Of a stretch of 40,170 nt of DNA, positions 16,624 to 24,122 are shown in pieces; the first letter of the stretch is position 1; each line of letters starts with the position of its first letter. The notes beneath the pieces are model-generated. The model was not told the DNA's origin, did not search any database, and saw only the letters and a list, made by a program, of their open reading frames with translations. The position numbers and the translations under genes were made by a program. This DNA comes from Candidatus Muproteobacteria bacterium (GTDB lineage: Bacteria > Pseudomonadota > Gammaproteobacteria > Acidiferrobacterales > SPGG2): NCBI GenBank assembly GCA_003251795.1, contig QKEI01000119.1, positions 1-40,170 of the forward strand, given 5' to 3'.

Positions 16624-17511
16624 ATGTCCGGCGTGATCGAGTTACCGCGTCTTTTTCCTGCCACCAGTCCGCCAATCCATCCGGTACCGGAATACGCGGT
16701 GACCGGCGAACGCGCTGCGCGCTACGCCGACATGAAACAGGTGCTGCAGGTGCCGTGGATGGGAGTGGTGACCATGGCTTACGCCCACTACCCGACGTTT
16801 TTTGGAGAACTTTGGCGCGGGCTCAAACCGCTTTGTGCCAGCGCTGCGTTTGTACAGGCCACGCAGACGTTGCGCGCTCTGGCGGAATCGGGTGCACCAA
16901 CACTTGCGCCTTACTCGATCGTGCCGCAGCTGAGGACCGCCGGTTATGGCGAACGCGAGATTGCGGATATCCGGGCGATGATCGAGATATTCAGCCATGG
17001 TAATCCGCTGTATCTACTCATCGCCACGGTGGTGCGATTGATACTTGAGGACGGTGAGCTGAGCGCACAGTCCGAAGCGCCACCGTTCGACGGACGTCAC
17101 GCCCCGTCTGTGCAGGTACCATTTGTGCTGATGGAAGCGCATCATGCCAATGGTCCCACACGCGCGCTCTATGAGGATGTGAAGGCGACGCTTAATTTGC
17201 CGTTCGTCAATACCGATTATCGTGCACTTGCGCGCTGGCCAAGCTACTTCGTTATGGCGTGGGCTGAGCTAAAAGAGATCGTCGGTATGCCGGTATACGA
17301 AACCCAATGTGAAGCGGTCCACACACGCGCAGTGACCATCGCTCAAGAGCTGCCAAACCCCGGTGCTCTGAGTGGCGCCACGCTAAAGGAGGCCGCCGCG
17401 ACGGATGCGCCACTCGCGGAAGTGCTCGAGGTGAGCCGGCTGTTTCAATACTTGCTTCCGGGACTAATGGTAAACGTGGCCGTGTTTCGCCAGCAATTGG
17501 CTGAGATCTGA
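16624..17511 (+). CDS. DehI-family 2-haloacid dehalogenase homologue
   Basis: This 295-residue protein matches the DehI group of haloacid dehalogenases, which attack 2-haloacids with an activated water. The internal duplication typical of DehI is visible: ARYADMKQVLQVPWMG...YPTFFGELWRGLKP and ALYEDVKATLNLPFVN...WPSYFVMAWAELKE. The catalytic Asp is expected in the NTDYRALARWP segment, D198 here. AGGCGG lies about 5 bases before the chosen ATG; an in-frame start at 16525 would overlap the channel gene and is rejected. No haloacid permease or regulator is nearby. Many chromosomal homologues have no proven dehalogenase activity, so the substrate remains open. Confidence 0.8.
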   Translation: MSGVIELPRLFPATSPPIHPVPEYAVTGERAARYADMKQVLQVPWMGVVTMAYAHYPTFFGELWRGLKPLCASAAFVQATQTLRALAESGAPTLAPYSIVPQLRTAGYGEREIADIRAMIEIFSHGNPLYLLIATVVRLILEDGELSAQSEAPPFDGRHAPSVQVPFVLMEAHHANGPTRALYEDVKATLNLPFVNTDYRALARWPSYFVMAWAELKEIVGMPVYETQCEAVHTRAVTIAQELPNPGALSGATLKEAAATDAPLAEVLEVSRLFQYLLPGLMVNVAVFRQQLAEI

Positions 17512-17700
17512 GGTAACGTCGAGGTGAAGGGTTCGCGTCGTCTCGGCGAAACACGGTGCTTCGTGGCGGGCCGCGCCATGACGGGTTATACTGCAAACTA
17601 CATCGTGCCGCGGCTGCCACCCTTCACACGGTCATTCCGGAACCCCCTTTTGACCCTGGTGAGCCAGCAGCATCTCTTCAAACCCACCTAAGGTGCACAG

Positions 17701-18189
17701 ATGCAAATCAAGAGAAACACCGTCGTTACCATCGACTACACGCTACACGACAATGATGGTTCGCTGATCGAGAGCTCCGAAGGTCGTGATCCATACAGCT
17801 ACATACACGGTATCGGCGCCACCATACCGGGACTGGAAGCGGCGCTGGAGGGCAAAGAAACAGGTGAGGAATTGACGGTTTCGCTGCCTCCGGAGCAGGC
17901 ATACGGCGAACGCGACGAAGAGCTCGTACAGATTGTCCCTCGGGAACGCTTTAAGTTCGGAGGTGAACTGGCTGCCGGTATGCAATTCCACGCTTCCACG
18001 GAAGACGGTAAGCGCGTCGTAACCGTGACAAAGATCGACGGCGAAGAAGTAACAGTGGACGCCAATCACCCGCTCGCCGGTACAACACTCACGTTCGCCG
18101 TGACGGTGCGCGAGGTGCGCGAGGCTTCGGCCGAGGAATTGGAACACGGCCACGTCCACGGACCCGGGGCGCACGGGCACGAGGAGTAA
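17701..18189 (+). CDS. slyD: FKBP-type peptidyl-prolyl isomerase SlyD
   Basis: This 162-residue protein is a SlyD-type PPIase and metallochaperone. It has an FKBP core (about 1-65 and 125-145) including IPGLEAALEG and SLPPEQAYGE, with the chaperone insert-in-flap domain between them (about 70-120, FKFGGELAAGMQF). A histidine-rich tail (HGHVHGPGAHGH, about 148-160) can bind nickel. The family assists protein folding and, in many bacteria, Ni insertion into hydrogenase. AAGGTG lies 5 bases before the ATG. It is convergent with the CoA-transferase operon, ending 16 bases from it. No hydrogenase genes are in the window. Confidence 0.95.
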   Translation: MQIKRNTVVTIDYTLHDNDGSLIESSEGRDPYSYIHGIGATIPGLEAALEGKETGEELTVSLPPEQAYGERDEELVQIVPRERFKFGGELAAGMQFHASTEDGKRVVTVTKIDGEEVTVDANHPLAGTTLTFAVTVREVREASAEELEHGHVHGPGAHGHEE

Positions 18190-18205
18190 CTACTTTTTGC
18201 TGGTG

Positions 18206-19372
18206 CTAACCTTCACCAGTCCGTGCTTTACCTTCGGCACCAGTACCAAGAATTTCCTCAGTATGCTCTCCGAGCAGCGGTGCGCGCGTATGTGACGGCT
18301 GGCAGTCACTGAGCTTGATCGGGTTACCGATAACACGGAACGTTCCGTCCGGCGTGTCGATGAGCTCGATCATGGCACGCGCTTGTGTTAAATCGCTCTC
18401 CAAAGCCCGGTCCAAGGTTTCGATTCCGGCCACTACGATCCCCAAGCGACTCAGCCGTTGTACCCAACGCACCGTCGTATCGGTTTGCAACAATGCCGCG
18501 ACCTCGGTAATCACCAGGTCACGGTTGGCGTTACGTGCTTCCATCGTGGTAAAGCGCGGATCTGACAACCAATGGGGGCGTTCCACCTCCTCGGCAAATC
18601 GTTGCCAGAAGCCGTCGTGGCTGATGAAAAGCGCAAGATGACCGTCGCGCGAGGCAAAAATCTGTGCCGGAACGAAATAAGGGTGGGCGCCGTTGCGGTA
18701 GCGCTGTGGTTGTTCGCCGGCGTTCAGGTAAGCCGCCGCCAGATAGTTGAGCTGGGACAACATGACGTCATAAAGCGATATGTCGACTTGCCCGCCTTTG
18801 CCTTCGATGATCTTTGCCAACAGGCCGACGGCACCCATGATCCCGGACGAGTTATCAACCAGCGAGTATCCCGGTTTGGTGGGTGGTGCATCCGGGTCAC
18901 CGGTCAGCGCCATGATGCCGGTCAGGGCCTGGATCACGTAGTCGTATGCTGGGCGATCGGCGTACGGTCCGGTAAGGCCGTAACCCGTGAGCGCGACGCA
19001 AACCAGGCGTTCGTTGGCCGCGCGCAACTGCTCGTAAGTGAGGCCGAGTCTTTGTATGACGGCTGGCCGCATGTTGCTGATGAGTGCGTGTGCGCCAGTG
19101 GCCAGCCGGTGTAACGCCTCTTGACCTTTCGGCGTAGCCAGATCGAGGCACACGCTGCGCTTGTTCCGGTTGAGGCTCGTGAAATAGACGTTATGCGGCC
19201 CGACGTAGTTGGGACCGACACGGCGAGCGATGTCACCCTGCGGCGGTTCGATCTTGATGACGTCAGCGCCGAGATCCGCCAGCAACATGCCGCAATACGG
19301 CCCAGCGAGCATGTGCGTAACTTCGAGCACGCGAATATTGGCGAGCGGACCGCGGCGGGCATTCTCGCTCAT
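18206..19372 (-). CDS. family III CoA-transferase (CaiB/BaiF)
   Basis: This 388-residue enzyme has the CaiB/BaiF layout: VLEVTHMLAGPYCGMLLADLGADVIKIE at the N-terminus, NRNKRSVCLDL, and the loop GYSLVDNSSG, in which D173 is the expected acyl-carrying aspartate. Family members move CoA between carboxylates (formate/oxalate, carnitine derivatives, benzylsuccinate, citramalate). The gene is last of a four-gene unit; its ATG overlaps the stop of the B12-binding mutase subunit by 4 bases. This position suggests that it activates the mutase substrate or releases the product. The exact acid cannot be read from the sequence. Confidence 0.9.
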   Translation of the reverse strand: MSENARRGPLANIRVLEVTHMLAGPYCGMLLADLGADVIKIEPPQGDIARRVGPNYVGPHNVYFTSLNRNKRSVCLDLATPKGQEALHRLATGAHALISNMRPAVIQRLGLTYEQLRAANERLVCVALTGYGLTGPYADRPAYDYVIQALTGIMALTGDPDAPPTKPGYSLVDNSSGIMGAVGLLAKIIEGKGGQVDISLYDVMLSQLNYLAAAYLNAGEQPQRYRNGAHPYFVPAQIFASRDGHLALFISHDGFWQRFAEEVERPHWLSDPRFTTMEARNANRDLVITEVAALLQTDTTVRWVQRLSRLGIVVAGIETLDRALESDLTQARAMIELIDTPDGTFRVIGNPIKLSDCQPSHTRAPLLGEHTEEILGTGAEGKARTGEG

Positions 19373-19767
19373 GAGCCCAGCTCCCGCTCAATCGTCGCGA
19401 GCACGTCTGCGACACGCATATCGGCCGTAAAGACCTGGCGCACACCCGAGCGCAGCAGGGCCTGCCGGTCCTCGTGCGGTATAGTCCCGCCCACGAACAG
19501 CGGCTTATCGTCGATACCGAGCTCGCGCAAATGTTTAATCGTCTCCTCGACCAGCGCCATGTGACTGCCAGAAAGAATGCTGAGGCCGATAGCATCCACA
19601 TCCTCTTGCATAGCCACGCGTGCGATGTAATCCGGGCTTTTGCGTAATCCTGTGTAGATCACCTCAGCGCCAGCGTCGCGCAGCGCGAGCGCCATGACCT
19701 TGGCACCGACATCGTGACCGTCCAGGCCCGGCTTGGCGATCAACAGGCGTTTTCCCCGCAGAGTCAT
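19369..19767 (-). CDS. B12-binding small subunit of acyl-CoA mutase
   Basis: This 132-residue protein is a stand-alone cobalamin-binding domain of the methylmalonyl-CoA mutase C-terminal type. The base-off/His-on motif DxHxxG is D16-G-H18-DVG, followed by SILSGSH and the GGTIPHED loop, all standard. It pairs with the large subunit encoded immediately upstream, as in isobutyryl-CoA and 2-hydroxyisobutyryl-CoA mutases. The ATG at 19767 is 7 bases after the large-subunit stop; a GTG at 19803 would overlap that gene and add a non-conserved N-terminus. No ribosome site is evident, so translation is probably coupled. Confidence 0.9.
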   Translation of the reverse strand: MTLRGKRLLIAKPGLDGHDVGAKVMALALRDAGAEVIYTGLRKSPDYIARVAMQEDVDAIGLSILSGSHMALVEETIKHLRELGIDDKPLFVGGTIPHEDRQALLRSGVRQVFTADMRVADVLATIERELGS

Positions 19768-19774
19768 GGCGGCG

Positions 19775-21415
19775 TTACAAGCGTATCGGCTCCTGAAACT
19801 CACCCCACTGGCGTTTCAGCGCTGATACCATCTCGCCTACTGTGGCGTAGGCATGACAGCAGTCGATCAGATATGGCATGAGGTTTTCATTGTCGCTAGC
19901 GGCTGCCTCCTCGAGCCGCGCGAGGGCGTGCTTGACGCCGGCGGCGTCGCGACGCGCCTTTAGCTCTTCGTACTTTTCGATGACGCGCTTAACCGATTGT
20001 GGATTGAGACGAAAAGCCTCGCCGGCCTGGTCTTGTTCGTCGATGTTGCGGAAATAATTAACACCCACCACTACTTGTTCACCCGTATCGCTAAGTTGCT
20101 TGCGGTTGCGGGCACGCTCGGCCGTGCGCATCTGCAGGTAGCCATCCTCGATGGCTTTGATGGCGCCGCCATACTCTTCGATCTGCTTGATGACAGCGAG
20201 CATTTCCTGCTCCATGCGCTCGGTCAGCCACTCGACGTAATAGCTGCCGCCGAGCGGGTCCACAGTCTTGGCGATACCGCTTTCATAAGCGATGAGTTGT
20301 TGCGTACGCAGCGCCAGCTCGGCGCTGCTTTCCGTCGGTATCTGGAACGCTTCATCATAGGCGCAGGTAAAGATCGACTGTGCGCCGCCCAGCACGGCGG
20401 CCATGGTTTCGACGCCGACGCGCACGATGTTGTTCTGTGGTTGTGCGGCGGTCAGCGAGGAACCGCCGCAGACAACCCCGAAGCGAAAACGCAACGCGCC
20501 TACGTCCTGCACACCGTAACGTTCCTTCAACAAACGCGCCCACAGTCGCCGACCCGCGCGAAACTTGCAGACTTCCTCGAAGAAATCCATATGCACGTAA
20601 AAGAAAAAGCTCAGGCGTTTGGCAAACTGGTTGATGTCACCGCCACGCTTGAGCAGTTCGTCCACATAGGCGAGCCCGTTCGCTAGCGTGTAGCCCATCT
20701 CTTCGACGGCGGTGACGCCGGCATCGCGGAAATGAGCGCCGGCGATGCTGATGGGGTTAAACCGGGGCGTTTGCTGATTGGAGAACAAGATCGTGTCGGC
20801 GATCAGGCGCATCGATGGTCGCACCGGAAAGATCCAGGTGCCGCGGGCGACGTATTCTTTCAGGATGTCATTCTGGATGGTGCCGGTGAGCTTTTCGCGG
20901 GCAACACCGTGTTTGTCCGCTACCGCCAGGTACATCGCATAGATGATGGCAGCGGTGCCGTTTATCGTGAACGAGGTAGAGATACGCTCCAGGTCAATGC
21001 CACGGAAGAGGATCTCCGCCTCCGCCAGGTTGGACAATGACACGCCGACCTTTCCCACTTCCGGACGCGCCATGGCATCGACCGGGTCGTAACCGCACTG
21101 TGTCGGCAGATCGAGCGCCACCGAGAGCCCCGTTTGTCCGCGCTCGAGCAGAAAACGATAGCGTTCATTAGTCTCTTCCGCCGAGCCGAAGCCCGAGTAT
21201 TGACGAAAGGTCCACAGACGCCGCCTATAACCATCGGCGAAGATGCCGCGGGTAAACGGATACTCGCCCGGTAATCCGGGGTCGTGGGCCCTTACCATGT
21301 CCGCGGTAACAATCGCCGGAATCTCGATTCCCGACGCTGTGCGCGGCGCCGGTATCGCGGGTATCTCGTCCTCCATGGTCGTCTTAGGTTGCTCGTTGGC
21401 TTGAGATTTGCTCAT
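19775..21415 (-). CDS. methylmalonyl-CoA mutase-family large subunit, divergent active site
   Basis: This 546-residue protein is the TIM-barrel subunit of a B12-dependent acyl-CoA mutase. Using P. shermanii mutase numbering (offset 16, then 15), retained residues include R87 (R71 here), Y89 (Y73), S114 (S98), Q197 (Q181), R207 (R191), H244 (H228) and E370 (E355). Tyr89 and Arg207 mark mutases acting on a substrate with a second carboxylate. Changed residues include the YPTM segment (FADG at 59-62), Y243 (A227), H328 (G313), Q330 (V315) and N366 (C351). The pocket should therefore be larger and different. The start overlaps the crotonase stop by ATGA and follows a GAGAGGGGG ribosome site. It is probably a mutase, but calling it methylmalonyl-CoA mutase is unsafe. 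Confidence 0.88.
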   Translation of the reverse strand: MSKSQANEQPKTTMEDEIPAIPAPRTASGIEIPAIVTADMVRAHDPGLPGEYPFTRGIFADGYRRRLWTFRQYSGFGSAEETNERYRFLLERGQTGLSVALDLPTQCGYDPVDAMARPEVGKVGVSLSNLAEAEILFRGIDLERISTSFTINGTAAIIYAMYLAVADKHGVAREKLTGTIQNDILKEYVARGTWIFPVRPSMRLIADTILFSNQQTPRFNPISIAGAHFRDAGVTAVEEMGYTLANGLAYVDELLKRGGDINQFAKRLSFFFYVHMDFFEEVCKFRAGRRLWARLLKERYGVQDVGALRFRFGVVCGGSSLTAAQPQNNIVRVGVETMAAVLGGAQSIFTCAYDEAFQIPTESSAELALRTQQLIAYESGIAKTVDPLGGSYYVEWLTERMEQEMLAVIKQIEEYGGAIKAIEDGYLQMRTAERARNRKQLSDTGEQVVVGVNYFRNIDEQDQAGEAFRLNPQSVKRVIEKYEELKARRDAAGVKHALARLEEAAASDNENLMPYLIDCCHAYATVGEMVSALKRQWGEFQEPIRL

Positions 21416-22191
21416 GACTTACCCCCTCTCGCCAATAGCTTTTCAGCGGCCATCCAGTGGTCCGGGTGGATCCAAGTATCGGAGAACAAGCGCGTCTCGA
21501 GCGCAAGCATCGCCTCGCGCGATTGGCCCTCGCGTGCGGCCAGGGCGAGGGCCTTGTAGGCCCGTGTGACCTGAGGTACTTGTTGACGCAGTGGCTCGAG
21601 GAAGCGTTGCACCGCGTCGTCCAGCGTCTCACCGCTGTGCGCGACCGTGTCGGCCAAGCCGAGCGAGAGTGCCGTCTCGGCATCAACTAGCTCGCTACGC
21701 GCGAGCAGGCGCAGCCCAAGCGCCGGTCCCAGCAGGCGCAGCAAATCGACACCGCCACCCCAGGCAGTAGCAATATTAAGGCGTCCGTGAATAAAACCGA
21801 TGGCGGCATGTATTGCCAGCACACGGAAATCACACGCAAGCGCAAGCTCGGCACCGCCACCGAGTGCATCGCCGTTGAGCGCTGCGACCACTGGCACCGG
21901 GAAACGACGCACGGCCTCGAGCGCCGCTTTACCTTCTTCGGCCATCGCGGTCGCTTCATCCGAGCGGCGCACAGCGCTGAGGTCTCTTAGGTCACCGCCG
22001 GCGGCAAAGCACCGGTCACCGGCACCTCGTAGCACCGCCACTAACACAGCAGCATCGTCCGCACGCGCTTGGAAGAGCTCGCGCAGCTCCGCCAGTACGG
22101 CACGACTCAGGGCGTTGCGTTTTTCCGCCCGGTTGATGGTAACGTGCAACACACCGGCTTCAGTTTCCACCCGCAGGTTAGTACCAACCAT
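21412..22191 (-). CDS. crotonase-family protein, probable acyl-CoA decarboxylase rather than hydratase
   Basis: This 259-residue crotonase retains both oxyanion-hole segments (CFAAGGDL near 61-68 and GDALGGGAEL near 107-116). The two glutamates of enoyl-CoA hydratase are absent: the first position is H135 in FIHGRLN, and the second aligns with R161. The following ATAWGG (W144) and the His recall ethylmalonyl/methylmalonyl-CoA decarboxylases (ECHDC1 type) as I remember that family. A decarboxylase role next to a mutase fits, but is inferred. The ATG at 22191 has AGGAAGG at 5 bases; the GTG 6 bases upstream would sit on this site. First gene of the four-gene operon. A weak promoter (TTAGCC, 17 bases, TACGAT) may precede it. 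Confidence 0.85.
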   Translation of the reverse strand: MVGTNLRVETEAGVLHVTINRAEKRNALSRAVLAELRELFQARADDAAVLVAVLRGAGDRCFAAGGDLRDLSAVRRSDEATAMAEEGKAALEAVRRFPVPVVAALNGDALGGGAELALACDFRVLAIHAAIGFIHGRLNIATAWGGGVDLLRLLGPALGLRLLARSELVDAETALSLGLADTVAHSGETLDDAVQRFLEPLRQQVPQVTRAYKALALAAREGQSREAMLALETRLFSDTWIHPDHWMAAEKLLARGGKS

Positions 22192-22294
22192 CCGCACCTT
22201 CCTGATATGGCAAAATCGTATGATGCGCCCGCTACGGGGCTAACGCTACTGCTATCGCACACGCACAATTCCCCTTGGGAACTCGGTGCCGCAC

Positions 22295-23233
22295 TCAGAG
22301 CTGTTGCATGTACTTCACCATCTGGGTGCGCTGCGTCTCATTCGGCAACCGACCGAGGCCGGCGCGCATGTTATCGAGCAGATGTTTGGGCTTCGAGGTG
22401 GCGGGTATCGCGCACGTTACAGCTGGATGCGCGAGTATATATTTCAAGAAAAACTGCGCCCAACTAGTGCATTCAAAATCCCCTGCCCATGCCGGCACTG
22501 GCTTGTCGCGTGTGTAGCTAAATAGCGTACCCTTCTCAAACGGCTCGTTGATCAGCACGGCGATGCCGCGCTCCGCCGCCAGCGGTAACAGTCGCTGTTC
22601 GGCTTGGCGGTACATGATGTTATAAGGAAACTGGATGAAATCCAGGCGCTCGCGCTGCATGATGATCTCCATCTGTTCGAAGGCGCCGTGGCTGTAGTGG
22701 GTGATTCCTATGTAACGAACCCGACCCTGTTCCTTCCATGTGCGCAAGGTTTCCAGGTGGGTGCGCCAGTCGACGAGATTATGGACCTGCATTAAATCGA
22801 TGCGTTTCGTGCGCATTCGCTGCATCGACTGCTGCATCTGTTGAATACCGTCTTCGCGACCGCTGGTCCACACCTTCGTCGCGTAAAATAGCTTATCCTG
22901 CACCCCGAGTTCAGCTGCCAGGTCGCCCACCATAGCCTCTGCTCGACCGTACATCGGTGAGGAATCGATGACGCGTCCGCCGAGGGTGACGAAGTCACGC
23001 AATACTTCCCTAATTGGCTCACGAGCACGCACACTCGTGCCGACATCGAAGGTCCGGTACGTCCCCAGACCCATCGTCGGGATCTGCTCACCGCTACTGG
23101 GGATCGGGCGCATCCGCTGTGATCTGTTCTGGGCGCGCGACACGCCGTGCGCAGTGAAACCGGCGCCCATTGCCGCTAGCAGTTTGAGCAGCGTGCGCCG
23201 GGAAAGGGATACATCCAGCAAGGAGCGAATCAT
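22295..23233 (-). CDS. Tat-exported aldo/keto reductase
   Basis: This 312-residue protein begins with a twin-arginine signal (SRRTLLKLLAAMGAGFTAHG at 10-29), so it is predicted to be exported folded to the periplasm. The aldo/keto reductase barrel follows. The catalytic tetrad appears as Asp in VIDSSPMYG, Tyr in that same motif, Lys in YATKVW and His in QVHNL. Export of an NADPH-dependent family raises a cofactor question, so a tightly bound cofactor or another role should be considered. It lies 103 bases upstream of the mutase operon on the same strand and might be co-transcribed. The substrate is unknown. Confidence 0.87.
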   Translation of the reverse strand: MIRSLLDVSLSRRTLLKLLAAMGAGFTAHGVSRAQNRSQRMRPIPSSGEQIPTMGLGTYRTFDVGTSVRAREPIREVLRDFVTLGGRVIDSSPMYGRAEAMVGDLAAELGVQDKLFYATKVWTSGREDGIQQMQQSMQRMRTKRIDLMQVHNLVDWRTHLETLRTWKEQGRVRYIGITHYSHGAFEQMEIIMQRERLDFIQFPYNIMYRQAEQRLLPLAAERGIAVLINEPFEKGTLFSYTRDKPVPAWAGDFECTSWAQFFLKYILAHPAVTCAIPATSKPKHLLDNMRAGLGRLPNETQRTQMVKYMQQL

Positions 23234-23630
23234 GGGTCATCCTTTTCAAGAACCGAATACACACGACAGCGATTCTCTGGCAGAAACGCACCCATGTAAA
23301 ATGCGTACTTCCCAGACTCGTGAACATTGCATGGGCCGGCAACCCGTCCGCGGCCAAGCTCAGATTGCCCCTACGAGCAAAGGCGGAAGATACCGAAGAA
23401 CGAACGAAAACGGGTGTGTCCGTGCCGCGGCCGGAACAATGCCTAGAGGTGGCGCTCGCCGGCGAGGGCAATCACGGTAGCCGCAGAGGTTCTTGGCCCC
23501 ATGGCTATGTCGGCACCTGTTCGGCCTGCGCGCCTGATAACCCGCAAATCTCACGCCTTTGCAAAACTTCACTTGGCCTGGTCCTTGCATAGCTTCCGTA
23601 CATAGATCACCGCGAGGGTGCACGGACGTC
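23234..23630. other. intergenic region without a supported gene
   Basis: Open frames cross these 397 bases on both strands, but none has protein-like composition, recognisable motifs or a good ribosome site. The region separates divergent genes (AKR and the basic membrane protein), so it should hold promoters. I could not identify convincing -35/-10 pairs, tRNA or riboswitch structure. Confidence 0.4.
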
Positions 23631-23882
23631 ATGATCGAACAAACCACATTCCTCATCGCAGCCGCTGTCGCGCTGCTGTTTCTGGCTGTAGTGCGAAAGC
23701 AGCTCGCGGGCAAGCGTTCGGGTGAGGATGACAAGCGCGCAACCAAGCGCCGGGAACGGCGCCTGCGTAAACGACGTACCTTACGGGATCGCCGCGCCAG
23801 CATCCGCAATGCTGAGGTTCGGCGCACGAATAGCGCGGGACGTCGTCCTGAAGACCAGTGGGAAAGCAGAATCAAGTTTTAG
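23631..23882 (+). CDS. small basic membrane-anchored protein
   Basis: This 83-residue protein has an N-terminal transmembrane helix (FLIAAAVALLFLAVV, about 7-21) followed by an extremely basic, Arg/Lys-rich tail (repeated RR and KR pairs, about 29-70). The basic tail would be cytoplasmic, where it could contact nucleic acid, ribosomes or lipid head groups. I recognise no family. The ATG follows a GGACG stretch; the ribosome site is weak, and an in-frame start at 23559 is also possible. It may be a real gene or a fortuitous frame; the clear helix favours the former. Confidence 0.5.
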   Translation: MIEQTTFLIAAAVALLFLAVVRKQLAGKRSGEDDKRATKRRERRLRKRRTLRDRRASIRNAEVRRTNSAGRRPEDQWESRIKF

Positions 23883-24122
23883 GTTCCTAACGAATAGCCT
23901 GCACGCGCATCCGCGCTTCGCGTTTGAGCCGTCCGCCAGGCAAGACGCGGCGAGCTAAGCCTGACGAAACCACGATCACGCAGCGGCCGTGCCCTTACGG
24001 GCCATGTGGCGCAATGCTTATCAGGAATCCCTGCGCGTTGACCCATCCCACCATCTTGTATCGCACCGCGGGCTTTACTTAGCGGCTGTATTGGTGTGTG
24101 ATTTGCCGCGAGGAAACATGAC

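Noticed and set aside
18190..18219. Terminator between slyD and the CoA-transferase gene
   Set aside because: CTGGTG...CACCAG forms a hairpin, but the T-rich stretch lies on the wrong side for either direction.
22192..22294. Cobalamin riboswitch before the mutase operon
   Set aside because: The leader is only about 100 bases and contains no B12-box-like sequence; GCCACTG sequences noticed elsewhere lie inside genes.
23360..23875. 171-codon minus-strand frame opposite the basic membrane protein
   Set aside because: Extremely Arg/Ser-rich composition, no motifs and no ribosome site; it looks like the complement of GC-biased codons.
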